DNA of 64,000 nucleotides, from contig NZ_QKNS01000004.1 of the NCBI RefSeq assembly GCF_003231285.1, forward strand, positions 434,001 to 498,000, written 5' to 3'. The notes under the pieces are model-generated. The model saw only the letters and a list, made by a program, of their open reading frames with translations, had not been told where the DNA came from and did no database searches. Shown here piece after piece: positions 51,198 to 59,835 of this stretch; position 1 is the first letter of the stretch, and each line of letters begins with the position of its first letter. The translations under genes and the position numbers were made by a program. The DNA is from Hymenobacter sediminis (GTDB taxonomy: Bacteria > Bacteroidota > Bacteroidia > Cytophagales > Hymenobacteraceae).

Positions 51198-51704
51198 ATG
51201 AGAATCAGTATCCTTCTGATAACCTGTATTTTACTTGTTTTTACCAGCTGTACTCCTCCAACTGACAAAGTAGAGCGACCGGGCAAGCCTACTATTTATA
51301 ATGTAAGGACTGAGGATGCGGAAATGAACCACGCTATGAAACAGGGTAAAGCTACCTTGCCTAAGTTTCTGACCAATATCAGCAAACCTGATTCGACCAT
51401 CTCCAACCCAGCCGTCAAGGTTCATTACGATGATGGTGAGCAAAGGGAGTTTCTATGGATCGGTGACCCAGTTTTTGAAGATGGTCAGTGGTACGGCACT
51501 GTAGACAATACGCCCGAATATACTACTCAAGTCGTTGCAGGACAGAAAGTCCGCATAGACACTACTGTTGTGGTTGACTGGAATTACACCAAGGATAACC
51601 GATTGGAGGGAGGTTATACCGTCAAGCTTCTGCGCGACAGAATGACACCGGAGGAGAGAGAAGAATTTGACCAATCAACCGGCTGGATTTTTGACAAGCA
51701 ATAA
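51198..51704 (+). CDS. DUF2314 (YegJ-like) lipoprotein
   Basis: 168 residues from 51198. The lipoprotein signal is MRISILLITCILLVFTSC. The domain pattern VRTEDAEMNHAMKQGKATLPKFL at the start, then VKVHYDDGEQREFLWIGDPVFEDGQWYGTVDN and a closing WNYTKDNRLEGGYTVKLLRDRMTPEEREEF fits DUF2314. Function unknown; such genes are often scattered in immunity or housekeeping contexts. It is divergent from sdpRI and followed by a terminator. Confidence 0.78.
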   Translation: MRISILLITCILLVFTSCTPPTDKVERPGKPTIYNVRTEDAEMNHAMKQGKATLPKFLTNISKPDSTISNPAVKVHYDDGEQREFLWIGDPVFEDGQWYGTVDNTPEYTTQVVAGQKVRIDTTVVVDWNYTKDNRLEGGYTVKLLRDRMTPEEREEFDQSTGWIFDKQ

Positions 51705-51706
51705 GT

Positions 51707-51744
51707 TAAAAAGCGGCTCCTGATGCATCAGAAGCCGCTTTCTT
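51707..51744. terminator. Terminator between the DUF2314 gene and aspS
   Basis: AAAAAGCGGCT pairs with AAGCCGCTTT around a loop that contains the palindrome TGATGCATCA. It lies between convergent genes. Confidence 0.8.
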
Positions 51745-51764
51745 GTTTAGCCCAATATCAATTG

Positions 51765-53528
51765 CTACTTCCCTACCACTGCCGTAGCAATACTCAGCTC
51801 TTTAAGCTGCGCCTCGGAAATGGGCGAGGGTGAGTCGATCATCACGTCGCGGCCGGAGTTGTTCTTGGGGAAGGCAATGAAGTCGCGGATGGAGTCGGCG
51901 CCGCCGAAGAGGCTGCAGAGGCGGTCGAAGCCGAAGGCGATGCCTCCGTGGGGTGGGGCACCGTACTCAAAAGCATCGAGCAGGAAGCCGAACTGGGCTT
52001 TGGCTTCTTCATCGGAGAAGCCCAGCAGCGAGAACATACGGGCCTGTACTGCGCGGTCGTGGATGCGAATGGAGCCGCCCCCTACCTCTACCCCGTTAAT
52101 CACCATGTCGTAGGCGTTGGCCCGCACCTCCCCGATGGTCTCGGGCGAGTCGAGCAGGGCTACGTCCTCGGGCTTGGGCGAGGTGAAGGGGTGGTGCATG
52201 GCGAAGTAGCGACCTTCTTCCTCGTTGTATTCGAGCAAGGGGAAATCAACCACCCACAGAGCCGAGAACGTGTCCTTGTCGCGCAGGCCGAGGCGCTGGC
52301 CCATTTCCAGGCGCAGCTCGCTCAGGGCCTTGCGGGTTTTGTTCGGTTCGCCGGCCAGAATGAGCAGCAGGTCGCCGGGCTGGGCGTTGAATGCTGCTTT
52401 CCACTTCTGGAGCACTTCCTGAGAGTAAAACTTATCCACCGACGACTTCACCGAGCCATCGGCTTCCACGCGGGCGTACACCAGGCCGGTAGCGCCAATC
52501 TGAGGGCGCTTCACGTACTCCGTCAGTTCATCGAGCTGCTTGCGGGTGTAGGAGGCCGCGCCGGTAGCGCAGATGCCCACTACCAGCCCGGCGGCTTCAA
52601 ACACCGGGAAGCCGTGACCTTTGGCTACCTCATTCAGCTCCACGAACTTCATTTCGAAGCGCGTGTCGGGCTTGTCGTTGCCATAGAAGCGCATGGCATC
52701 GGCGTAGGTCATGCGGGGTAGCGTCCCGATTTCCAGGTTTTTCACCTCCCGAAACAGGTACTGCACCAGCCCTTCGAAGGTGCTGAGAATATCCTCCTGC
52801 TCCACAAACGACATTTCGCAGTCAATCTGAGTGAACTCCGGCTGGCGGTCGGCGCGTAGGTCCTCATCGCGGAAGCACTTCACAATCTGGAAGTACCGAT
52901 CAAACCCCGATACCATCAGCAGCTGCTTGAAGGTTTGGGGGCTCTGGGGCAGGGCATAAAACTCGCCGGCGTTCATGCGGGAGGGCACTACAAAGTCGCG
53001 GGCTCCTTCCGGGGTGCTTTTGATGAGTACAGGAGTTTCCACCTCAATAAACTGCTGCCCATCGAGGTAGCGGCGAGTAGCCTGGGCCACGCGGTGGCGC
53101 AGCATCAGGTTCTGGCGCACCGGGTTGCGGCGCAAATCCAGGTAGCGGTACTTCATCCGCAGGTCGTCGCCACCATCAGTTTCGTCTTCAATCAAGAAGG
53201 GTGGCAACTTAGCCGGGTTCAGCACCGTGATGCTCTCCACCCGGATTTCGATACTGCCAGTGGGCATCTTGTCGTTTTTGGAGTGACGCTCCGAAACTTT
53301 GCCGGTTACGCTCAGCACAAACTCCCGGCCGAGCTGGCGCGCCTGCTCACGCACCTCCGCGGTTTCTACCCCCTCTTCCAAAGCCAGCTGCGTAATGCCA
53401 TACCGGTCACGCAAGTCAACCCACAAAATGCCACCTTTGTCGCGGGTGCGCTGTACCCAGCCGCAAAGCGTAACGGTTAAACCAATGTGTTCGGGGCGCA
53501 ATTCGCCGCAGGTATGAGTCCGGAGCAT
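51765..53528 (-). CDS. aspS: Aspartyl-tRNA synthetase, bacterial type
   Basis: 587 residues, class II. An N-terminal OB-fold anticodon-binding domain (about 1-105), then motif 1 region, motif 2 [18 protein letters not shown] at 219-236, an inserted GAD domain (about 285-410) typical of bacterial AspRS, and motif 3 GIAFGFDRL near 530. It charges tRNA-Asp in the cytoplasm. A variant -7 element TACCTTCG on the minus strand (53637-53644) may drive it. Confidence 0.97.
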   Translation of the reverse strand: MLRTHTCGELRPEHIGLTVTLCGWVQRTRDKGGILWVDLRDRYGITQLALEEGVETAEVREQARQLGREFVLSVTGKVSERHSKNDKMPTGSIEIRVESITVLNPAKLPPFLIEDETDGGDDLRMKYRYLDLRRNPVRQNLMLRHRVAQATRRYLDGQQFIEVETPVLIKSTPEGARDFVVPSRMNAGEFYALPQSPQTFKQLLMVSGFDRYFQIVKCFRDEDLRADRQPEFTQIDCEMSFVEQEDILSTFEGLVQYLFREVKNLEIGTLPRMTYADAMRFYGNDKPDTRFEMKFVELNEVAKGHGFPVFEAAGLVVGICATGAASYTRKQLDELTEYVKRPQIGATGLVYARVEADGSVKSSVDKFYSQEVLQKWKAAFNAQPGDLLLILAGEPNKTRKALSELRLEMGQRLGLRDKDTFSALWVVDFPLLEYNEEEGRYFAMHHPFTSPKPEDVALLDSPETIGEVRANAYDMVINGVEVGGGSIRIHDRAVQARMFSLLGFSDEEAKAQFGFLLDAFEYGAPPHGGIAFGFDRLCSLFGGADSIRDFIAFPKNNSGRDVMIDSPSPISEAQLKELSIATAVVGK

Positions 53529-53835
53529 TTTGTTAGAGCTGAGAAGTGAGACCTTAGCACTGAGAAGAAGGAAAAAGCCCGGGCCAGCCGGATTTTCTCG
53601 CTTTTGACTCCTCAGGACTGAGTTCTATAATAGAAGCGAAGGTAGGCAGGAAATTCAGTCAAATGCTGAAAAAACGTCGGGCCGGGAACGGTACTTCGCT
53701 GGTGTAGAGTTGAGAAAAACGATGATTTCATTCCCGCCGCTGCCTTTTTTGTCTGCTACCCCCAAATCCGGCACGGAGTATGCAAACTGCTTTCCCAGAA
53801 CCAACATTCAGGTGCCACAACCCTTTTTACTCTAT
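53529..53835. other. Divergent spacer upstream of aspS
   Basis: About 300 bases with no supportable gene. It contains two direct copies of CTGAGAAG (53539-53546 and 53560-53567) and related GAG/CTC words of the same style as the nuo-operon spacers, and the candidate aspS -7 element at 53637-53644. An open frame from 53710 into the next gene lacks a credible start. Confidence 0.4.
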
Positions 53836-54288
53836 ATGAAACGCCCCGTTCTGCTCGCCCTGGCTGCCACGCTGCTCTCTTTTTCAGCCGCCCAGGCCCA
53901 GACCAAGGTTAAAACCAAATCCAAGGCTGCTAACGGCACGGAAGTAAAAGCTAAGTCGGAGGTAGAGCCGGTAACGCTGAACGGGCCCATTAAGCGCGTG
54001 GAAACTCTCTCGGGCATCGATGTATTCCCTTCCTCAAGCGGCCAGAGCATCATGCTTAGCTTCACCCAGCAGTTTACCAAACCTGGTACACTGGTGATGA
54101 CCAACTACAAGAAGCAGGCTGTATATACCACCGAGCTTGACCCGCAAAACAACACCGGAGAGCCCGTAGACCTGGGCCGCATTCCGGCCGGCACTTACCT
54201 CATCGAGGCCAAAACCGGCAACTACGTGTACTGGAAGAAAGTGAGCATCAAATACCCTTCGGCTCCGGTTTCCAAGAAACGTCGCTAA
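53836..54288 (+). CDS. Small exported protein with a C-terminal sorting-domain-like segment
   Basis: 150 residues from 53836. The signal peptide is MKRPVLLALAATLLSFSAAQAQ, followed by a Lys/Thr-rich linker. The last 90 residues form a beta-sandwich-like stretch (GTLVMTNYKKQAVYTTELD, then IPAGTYLIEAKTGNYVYWKKVSI) resembling type IX secretion C-terminal domains or DUF3244, but continue past the usual end with a short basic tail. It is too small to carry much cargo. Function unknown. Confidence 0.65.
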   Translation: MKRPVLLALAATLLSFSAAQAQTKVKTKSKAANGTEVKAKSEVEPVTLNGPIKRVETLSGIDVFPSSSGQSIMLSFTQQFTKPGTLVMTNYKKQAVYTTELDPQNNTGEPVDLGRIPAGTYLIEAKTGNYVYWKKVSIKYPSAPVSKKRR

Positions 54289-54364
54289 ATCACGGATTAA
54301 GCAGAGTTGTCGGATACCCCAGACTCATTCTGTTGCTTGATGTACGCCTAGGCAGATTTTTTAC

Positions 54365-54400
54365 GCTCCGAAGTCGTTAGGGCTTCGGAGCTTTGCTTTT
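54365..54400 (+). terminator. Terminator after the small exported protein gene
   Basis: GCTCCGAAG pairs with CTTCGGAGC around a nine-base loop and is followed by TTTGCTTTT. Confidence 0.7.
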
Positions 54401-54466
54401 GCGGAGCCTGGCTAATTTCCTCCTTACCTGGTAGGCTTTGTTTCCCTACCCCGTCTTTCTTCTGAT

Positions 54467-55030
54467 ATGACCATTACTCGATTTTTCCGACTGTCTTCCT
54501 TCCTGCTGGTGCTGAGCGTATTGGTAGCGTTTGACGGGCCGAAGCTAAAGAAGACGCCCATTGCCCAGAACATCACGATGGGCGTACCGGAAGGTTTCGC
54601 GGCTCTGCCTGACGATGGCATTGCGGCCAAATACCCGGCAGCGCGTAAGCCCCTGGCCGTATTCAGCAACCCCAGCGGCCGTATCGACCTGAGCGTAGCC
54701 CAGAAGCCTACCACCTTTAGCAACCGCGACTACGCGCTGCTGCTCAAGATTTACAAGGCCAGCATTCAGAACATGTACACCAAGGTGCAGTTTCTACAGG
54801 AAGACATTCGCACCGTTAATAAGCGCGACTACGTGGCCTTGGAATTCGTTTCGACGGTAACGGACAACCGTCGGGGTGGTAATCTGGCTCCCGTGCGCAA
54901 ATACCAGTTTGTGCAATACGCCATTGAAGGCAACCAGCTCTACGTTTTTACCTTCGTGGCCCCCGCCGAGGAGCAGGCTCAGTGGCAGCCCATTGCCCAA
55001 GCCGTAATGGGTAGCATAACCATGAAGTAA
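54467..55030 (+). CDS. Exported protein of unknown function, DcrB/PsbP-like
   Basis: 187 residues with a signal or anchor helix (FFRLSSFLLVLSVLVAF). The mature part begins with KKTPIAQNITMGVPEGFAALPDDG, continues with FSNPSGRIDLSVAQKP and ends with RKYQFVQYAIEGNQLYVFTFVAP, WQPIAQAVMGSI. This order of strands and final helix recalls DcrB/PsbP-like folds (an amphipathic-ligand fold), a guess from pattern only. tadA starts 75 bases downstream, beyond a repeat. Confidence 0.6.
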   Translation: MTITRFFRLSSFLLVLSVLVAFDGPKLKKTPIAQNITMGVPEGFAALPDDGIAAKYPAARKPLAVFSNPSGRIDLSVAQKPTTFSNRDYALLLKIYKASIQNMYTKVQFLQEDIRTVNKRDYVALEFVSTVTDNRRGGNLAPVRKYQFVQYAIEGNQLYVFTFVAPAEEQAQWQPIAQAVMGSITMK

Positions 55031-55033
55031 GTG

Positions 55034-55100
55034 GTGAAATTGTGAAGTGTAGGCTAACCTGCCCCTTACAACCTCATTCTTCACAACTCCACAAATTCAC
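55034..55100 (+). repeat. Imperfect inverted repeat in the spacer before tadA
   Basis: GTGAAATTGTG (55034-55044) pairs with CACAAATTCAC (55090-55100) at 10 of 11 positions; GTGAAG and CTTCAC inside extend the pairing. No T-run. Same style as the nuoB-nuoC and nuoG-nuoH spacer repeats. Confidence 0.5.
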
Positions 55101-55105
55101 TGCCT

Positions 55106-55552
55106 ATGACTCTTTCGCTTTATTCCGATGAGCAGTACATGCGGGAGGCGCTGAAACAGGCGCGCTACGCTTTTGAAGAAGAAGAAATTCCGATTGGTGC
55201 GGTAGTGGTGCTAGACAAGCGCATTATTGCACGGGCCTACAACCAAACCGAGAAGCTGCAGGATGTAACGGCCCACGCCGAAATGCTGGCCCTGACGGCC
55301 GCGGCAAACCACCTGGGCAACAAATACCTCACCGACTGCACCTTGTACGTGACCGTGGAACCCTGCGTGATGTGCGCCGGTGCCACAGCTTGGTCGCAGG
55401 TACGGCGGGTAGTGTATGGAGCCCACGAGCCGAAGTTCGGATTTCGGCGCCACGGCAACCTGCTGCACCCACGGGCCGAGCTTGTGAGCGGCATCCTGAG
55501 CAATGAGTGTGAAGACCTGATGCGGGAGTTCTTCGCGCAAAAGCGGAAATAG
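55106..55552 (+). CDS. tadA: tRNA-specific adenosine deaminase
   Basis: 148 residues. TadA converts A34 to inosine in tRNA-Arg(ACG). The zinc-site residues are H57-A-E59 (TAHAEM) and P86-C87-x-x-C90 (EPCVMCAG). EEIPIGAVVV and GAHEPKFGF are also typical, as is the final NECEDLMREFFAQKR helix. Confidence 0.93.
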   Translation: MTLSLYSDEQYMREALKQARYAFEEEEIPIGAVVVLDKRIIARAYNQTEKLQDVTAHAEMLALTAAANHLGNKYLTDCTLYVTVEPCVMCAGATAWSQVRRVVYGAHEPKFGFRRHGNLLHPRAELVSGILSNECEDLMREFFAQKRK

Positions 55553-55561
55553 TCTACTTTT

Positions 55562-55588
55562 GGCGGCCTCCGTAACCCTGAGGCCGCC
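55562..55588 (+). terminator. Possible weak terminator after tadA
   Basis: GGCGGCCTC pairs perfectly with GAGGCCGCC around nine bases, ten bases after the tadA stop, but only TT follows. Confidence 0.4.
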
Positions 55589-55661
55589 TTGGCGGTTATA
55601 GCTGCAGGTAATCCGGAGCGGCTGCGTCGTTTCCTCTTTCCACCAATCAAACCCTTCTGTT

Positions 55662-56270
55662 ATGGCTTTCGAACTGCCCCAACTGCCTTACGCCTACGAT
55701 GCCTTGGAACCGCACATTGATGCGCAAACCATGGAAATCCACCATACCAAGCACCACCAGGCCTACGTAACGAACCTCAACAATGCAATTGCTGGCACCG
55801 AGTTGGAAGGCAAGAGCTTGGAAGAGCTGATGCACAACATTGCCTCAGCACCGGCGGCCGTTCGCAACAACGGCGGTGGCCACTGGAACCACTCTCTATT
55901 CTGGACCATTCTGGGCCCGAACGGCGGCGGTGAGCCTACCGGGGCTATTGGCGAGGCTATTACCAAGGCTTTTGGCAGCTACGAGAAGTTCAAAGAAGAA
56001 TTCACGAAGGCTGCTACCACCCGCTTTGGCTCGGGCTGGGCGTGGCTATGCAAGCAACCCGATGGCTCGCTGCAAATCTGCTCTACGCCCAACCAGGACA
56101 ATCCGCTGATGCCCGATACTGGCTGCAAAGGCATCCCCGTTCTGGGTCTCGACGTGTGGGAACACGCCTACTACCTGAAGTACCAGAACAAGCGCCCCGA
56201 CTACATCGCGGCCTTCTATAACGCCATCAACTGGGATGAAGTAAACCGCCGCTTCGCGGAAATTGGCTAG
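55662..56270 (+). CDS. Superoxide dismutase, Mn/Fe family
   Basis: 202 residues. Metal ligands H27, H77, D164 and H168 are all present ([35 protein letters not shown]). The GGGHWNHS and GSGWAWL stretches lean toward the manganese type, but metal choice is not certain from sequence. There is no signal peptide, so it is cytoplasmic. Terminator downstream. Confidence 0.93.
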   Translation: MAFELPQLPYAYDALEPHIDAQTMEIHHTKHHQAYVTNLNNAIAGTELEGKSLEELMHNIASAPAAVRNNGGGHWNHSLFWTILGPNGGGEPTGAIGEAITKAFGSYEKFKEEFTKAATTRFGSGWAWLCKQPDGSLQICSTPNQDNPLMPDTGCKGIPVLGLDVWEHAYYLKYQNKRPDYIAAFYNAINWDEVNRRFAEIG

Positions 56271-56291
56271 TCCCTACCCCTCTTAATGCCC

Positions 56292-56325
56292 AGAAAGGCT
56301 GCCGCTACGGCAGCCTTTCTTTTTT
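56292..56325 (+). terminator. Terminator after the superoxide dismutase gene
   Basis: AGAAAGGCTGCC pairs with GGCAGCCTTTCT around GCTAC-type loop bases, followed by six T. Confidence 0.9.
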
Positions 56326-56451
56326 GCCCCTACCCCTTGGTTGTGGCTCAACTCTCGGCGCGGTCAGAATCTAGCGTCCCATCAGCCGGGTAGAATTCTT
56401 GTATCTTTAGGTTCGAAATTTTGTCCCCTCTTTTTTCTCAACCGTAGTTGC

Positions 56452-57741
56452 ATGAGTACGAAGCTGCGTCTCACAATTCTGAGCTTTTTACAGTTTTTTA
56501 TCTGGGGCTCGTGGCTGATAACCATTGGCGCATATTGGTTTCAGACAAAGCAATGGTCGGGAGCTGAGTTCGGTGCCATTTTCTCCACTATGGGCCTGGC
56601 GTCCATCTTCATGCCTTCGATCATGGGCATTGTGGCCGATAAGTGGATAAACGCCGAGAAGCTTTACGGGGTGCTGCACATTCTGGGCGGCGCAGTGCTG
56701 TGCACGGTTCCGCTGGTTTCAGACCCCGGCACCTTCTTCTGGGTGATTCTGCTGAACATGGTGTTTTATATGCCAACACTGGCGCTGTCCATTGCCGTAT
56801 CGTACTCGGTACTCAAGCGCGAGGGATTGGATGTGGTAAAAGACTACCCCCCTATCCGGGTGTGGGGCACCATTGGCTTCATTGCGGCCATGTGGCTGGT
56901 TAGTCTGCTGGGCTTCGAGAAATCAGCTAATCAGTTCTACGTTGCAGCGGCAGCTGCTTTTGCTCTCGGACTGTACTCATTCACATTGCCCGCCTGCCCA
57001 CCGCCCTCCAAAGGCGCCTCCAGCCGTTCACTGGTCGATGCGATGGGCCTGAAGTCGTTTGCTTTGCTGCGCGACACCAAGATGCTCACCTTCTTCTTAT
57101 TCGCGCTGCTGCTGGGCGCTGCCCTGCAACTTACCAACGCTTACGGCGACACCTTCCTACACGATTTTGACAAGGTACCCGCCTACCAGGATACGTTTGC
57201 GGTAAAGTATCCGGCCATTATCATGTCTATCTCCCAGATTTCGGAGACGCTGTTTATTCTGGCTATTCCGTTTTTCCTGCGGCGTTTTGGCATTAAGCAA
57301 GTGATGCTGTTCAGCATGGTTGCCTGGGTACTGCGCTTCGGTCTGCTGGCATTTGGCACTCCTGACTCCCCTGGCATTTGGCTGATTATTCTCTCGTGCA
57401 TCGTGTACGGCATGGCCTTCGACTTCTTCAACATCTCCGGCTCGCTGTTCGTGGAAACTCAGACTACGTCCTCTATCCGGGCCAGCGCTCAGGGCTTGTT
57501 TATGATGATGACCAACGGTTTCGGCGCCGTGCTCGGCAGCTCCGTCAGTGGTATCGTAATTGAGAAGTACTTCACTAACCCCGTTGATCAAACCAAGGAC
57601 TGGCATAACATCTGGCTGACGTTTGCAGCCTACGCCTTAGTTATTGCCGTGCTGTTCGTTATTCTGTTTAAGCACAAGCACAATCCGCAGGAAGTATCAG
57701 AAACCGCGGAGGAACCGCTCTTGAGCGTTGAACAGGCATAG
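56452..57741 (+). CDS. NupG-like nucleoside permease (MFS)
   Basis: 429 residues from 56452 (MSTKLRLTILSFLQFFIWGSWL); the frame is open from 56341 but that part lies in the leader. Twelve helices. The start LQFFIWGSWLITIGAYW, ADKWINAEKLYGVLHILGGAVL, YPPIRVWGTIGFIAAMW and DFFNISGSLFVETQT match the nucleoside:proton symporter family of NupG/XapB. It imports nucleosides. TATCTTTA (near 56402) may be a degenerate -7 element. Confidence 0.87.
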   Translation: MSTKLRLTILSFLQFFIWGSWLITIGAYWFQTKQWSGAEFGAIFSTMGLASIFMPSIMGIVADKWINAEKLYGVLHILGGAVLCTVPLVSDPGTFFWVILLNMVFYMPTLALSIAVSYSVLKREGLDVVKDYPPIRVWGTIGFIAAMWLVSLLGFEKSANQFYVAAAAAFALGLYSFTLPACPPPSKGASSRSLVDAMGLKSFALLRDTKMLTFFLFALLLGAALQLTNAYGDTFLHDFDKVPAYQDTFAVKYPAIIMSISQISETLFILAIPFFLRRFGIKQVMLFSMVAWVLRFGLLAFGTPDSPGIWLIILSCIVYGMAFDFFNISGSLFVETQTTSSIRASAQGLFMMMTNGFGAVLGSSVSGIVIEKYFTNPVDQTKDWHNIWLTFAAYALVIAVLFVILFKHKHNPQEVSETAEEPLLSVEQA

Positions 57742-57784
57742 GGTAGGCTACACCCTTTACTCCCCTATTTTGCATACCTAAACC

Positions 57785-57816
57785 AATGGCCAGTCTGTAA
57801 GTGCAGGCTGGCCATT
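57785..57816 (+). terminator. Terminator after the nucleoside permease gene
   Basis: AATGGCCAG pairs with CTGGCCATT around 14 bases, 43 bases after the stop; the tail GTATTTTG is only moderately T-rich. Confidence 0.6.
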
Positions 57817-57976
57817 GTATTTTGTTAACTGCCAAGCTGCCCAAATACTAAGTCTCGCTTTTAAATAAAGAGTAAGCGATGATAGCAATTATAAGTGGGC
57901 TAGCATCCGCTTCGAAAAGCTACTTAGTATGCAATTGGTATAAAATAAGTTTATAAGTAGTCTGTATATAGCAAAC

Positions 57977-58014
57977 AAAAAAACCTGCTTCACAAGCTGT
58001 GAAGCAGGTTTTTT
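57977..58014. terminator. Terminator after ndk
   Basis: AAAAACCTGCTTCAC pairs with GTGAAGCAGGTTTTT around six bases, with A-run and T-run flanks. It serves the minus-strand ndk gene. The stretch 57817-57976 is AT-rich and otherwise empty. Confidence 0.9.
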
Positions 58015-58060
58015 CGATAAAAGAGTCAGAGCAAAAATAACTACTCTGATGCTTTTTGGT

Positions 58061-58480
58061 TTAGAACTGCTCGTCGGCAGTAAAGAAGAAGTTGCCTTCA
58101 ATTTGAGCGTTTTCATCAGAATCGGAGCCGTGTACGGCGTTGGCTTCGATGCTCTTGGCGTACTTCTTCCGGATGGTGCCTTCAGCAGCCTGAGCCGGGT
58201 TGGTTGCACCAATCAGCGTACGGAAGTCGGCCACAGCGTTGTCTTTCTCCAGGATAGCCGCTACGATAGGGCCCGAAGACATGTACTTCACCAGGTCACC
58301 GTAGAAGGGACGCTCCTTATGTACTTCATAGAACTGGCCGGCGCGCTCGGGGGTCAGCAGTACTTTTTTCAAGCTAACGATGCGGAAGCCACCCTCCTCA
58401 ATCATGCTCAGGATGCCACCAATGTGGTTCTCCTGGGTAGCGTCGGGCTTAATCATCGTGAATGTGCGGTTCGTGGCCAT
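58061..58480 (-). CDS. ndk: Nucleoside diphosphate kinase
   Basis: 139 residues. Ndk balances nucleoside triphosphate pools through a phosphohistidine, here H117 (NAVHGSDS). [16 protein letters not shown] and [20 protein letters not shown] are typical. It is one of two nucleotide-related genes side by side, with the nucleoside permease converging. Confidence 0.96.
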   Translation of the reverse strand: MATNRTFTMIKPDATQENHIGGILSMIEEGGFRIVSLKKVLLTPERAGQFYEVHKERPFYGDLVKYMSSGPIVAAILEKDNAVADFRTLIGATNPAQAAEGTIRKKYAKSIEANAVHGSDSDENAQIEGNFFFTADEQF

Positions 58481-58545
58481 GGGGCTGTCGTATGGTTAGG
58501 GTTGAAATGAAATCTTTTTGAAAGAGCAACGCGGGTTTGCGGGCG

Positions 58546-58553
58546 CAAAAGTA
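58546..58553 (-). promoter_or_regulatory. -7 element TACTTTTG for ndk
   Basis: CAAAAGTA on the plus strand reads TACTTTTG on the minus strand, 66 bases upstream of the ndk ATG. No -33 box is clear. The rest of 58481-58744 shows nothing. Confidence 0.35.
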
Positions 58554-58744
58554 GGGGGTTTAGCCGGCATTGCACGGTGGAACTGAAGTATTCCCCAAAA
58601 GTGTATGCTAGACTTACGGGGACAATGAGCGCCTTAAACGCACCTTTCCCCCAGGGGTTTTGTTGGAACCCAGAATATTTACGACTTTTGCCGCCTTTGT
58701 ACGCGGCCTAATCGACCGGAATTCAGTCACCTACCCCGTAGGCA

Positions 58745-59788
58745 ATGTCCACAATATCTGAGCTGAAGGAGCTGCTGGCGCAACCCCGACAGATTTTTAT
58801 TACCACTCACCACAAGCCCGATGCCGACGCGCTGGGCTCGTCGCTAGGCTTGGCTGGCTACCTCCGCAAGAAGGGCCATTCCGTCACGGTGGTTACCCCC
58901 TCCGACTACCCTAACTTCCTGGCCTGGATGCCAGGCAACGACGAGGTAGTGGTGTACGAGCCGCGCGAAAATGACGCTCAGGTACGCGAAATCATCGGAA
59001 CAGCTGAGGTGCTGTTTTGCCTTGATTTCTCCTGCCTCGGCCGCATCAATGAGTTGGGCGAGTACATCCGGCAGGCTCCCGGTACCAAGGTCCTCATCGA
59101 CCACCACCAGGAGCCGGAGCAGTTTGCTGACCTCGACTACTCCAACTCCAAGGCAGCCGCTACGGCTGAACTAGTGTTTGAAGTAATCCGCGACCTGGGC
59201 GACCAAGACCTGATTGATACGGGTATCGGCGAATGTCTATATGCGGGCATCATGACGGACACGGGCTCGTTCCGCCACCCCAGCACTTCGCGGAATGTGC
59301 ACCTGATTATTGCCGAGCTGCTGAGTGCTGGCATCAACCTTTCGGATGTGCACCGCCGCATTTACGATTCGCACTCCGAGGAACGCCTGCGTTTCCTAGG
59401 CTTCGTGCTGAAGGACAAACTCACGGTGCTGCGGGAGTATAACACGGCCTACATTGCCATTACGGCCGATGAACTACGCCAGTATCACTCGAAAACCGGT
59501 GATACGGAAGGGCTGGTAAACTTCGCACTCAGCATTGAGGGCATCGTGTTTGCCGCCATTTTGATTGACCGCACCCAAGCCGTCAAAATCTCCTTCCGCT
59601 CCGTAGGCGACTTCTCCGTAAGCGAGTTTTCTCGCCGCCATTTCAACGGCGGCGGGCACCACAATGCCGCTGGCGGCATCAGCCACGATCCGCTGCAGGA
59701 TACCGTAGACCGCTTCCTGAGCCTGCTACCGGACTATCAGACCCAGTTGGTTACGGCTCCGCTGGCCGTTACACCACCATCGGTATAA
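58745..59788 (+). CDS. nrnA: Bifunctional oligoribonuclease/PAP phosphatase, DHH family
   Basis: 347 residues. DHH phosphoesterase residues: H22-H23-x-x-D26-x-D28 (THHKPDADAL), D94 (CLDFSCLG), D119-H120-H121 (VLIDHHQEP) and the later TDTGSFRH. The C-terminal DHHA1 domain ends in FNGGGHHNAAGG. It degrades short RNAs (nanoRNA) and 3'-phosphoadenosine 5'-phosphate in the cytoplasm. It lies upstream of the FKBP array on the same strand. Confidence 0.92.
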   Translation: MSTISELKELLAQPRQIFITTHHKPDADALGSSLGLAGYLRKKGHSVTVVTPSDYPNFLAWMPGNDEVVVYEPRENDAQVREIIGTAEVLFCLDFSCLGRINELGEYIRQAPGTKVLIDHHQEPEQFADLDYSNSKAAATAELVFEVIRDLGDQDLIDTGIGECLYAGIMTDTGSFRHPSTSRNVHLIIAELLSAGINLSDVHRRIYDSHSEERLRFLGFVLKDKLTVLREYNTAYIAITADELRQYHSKTGDTEGLVNFALSIEGIVFAAILIDRTQAVKISFRSVGDFSVSEFSRRHFNGGGHHNAAGGISHDPLQDTVDRFLSLLPDYQTQLVTAPLAVTPPSV

Positions 59789-59795
59789 TTCGGTG

Positions 59796-59806
59796 TAACT
59801 TGGGCA
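59796..59806 (+). promoter_or_regulatory. Shared upstream element TAACTTGGGCA of the first FKBP gene
   Basis: The same 11 bases recur at 63085-63095 upstream of the fifth FKBP gene, 40 and 32 bases before the respective start codons. TAACTTGG is one base off the TAnnTTTG -7 consensus, so it may be a -7 element. Confidence 0.4.
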
Positions 59807-59835
59807 CTCATTCTGTCATAACGCTAAACCCTTTC

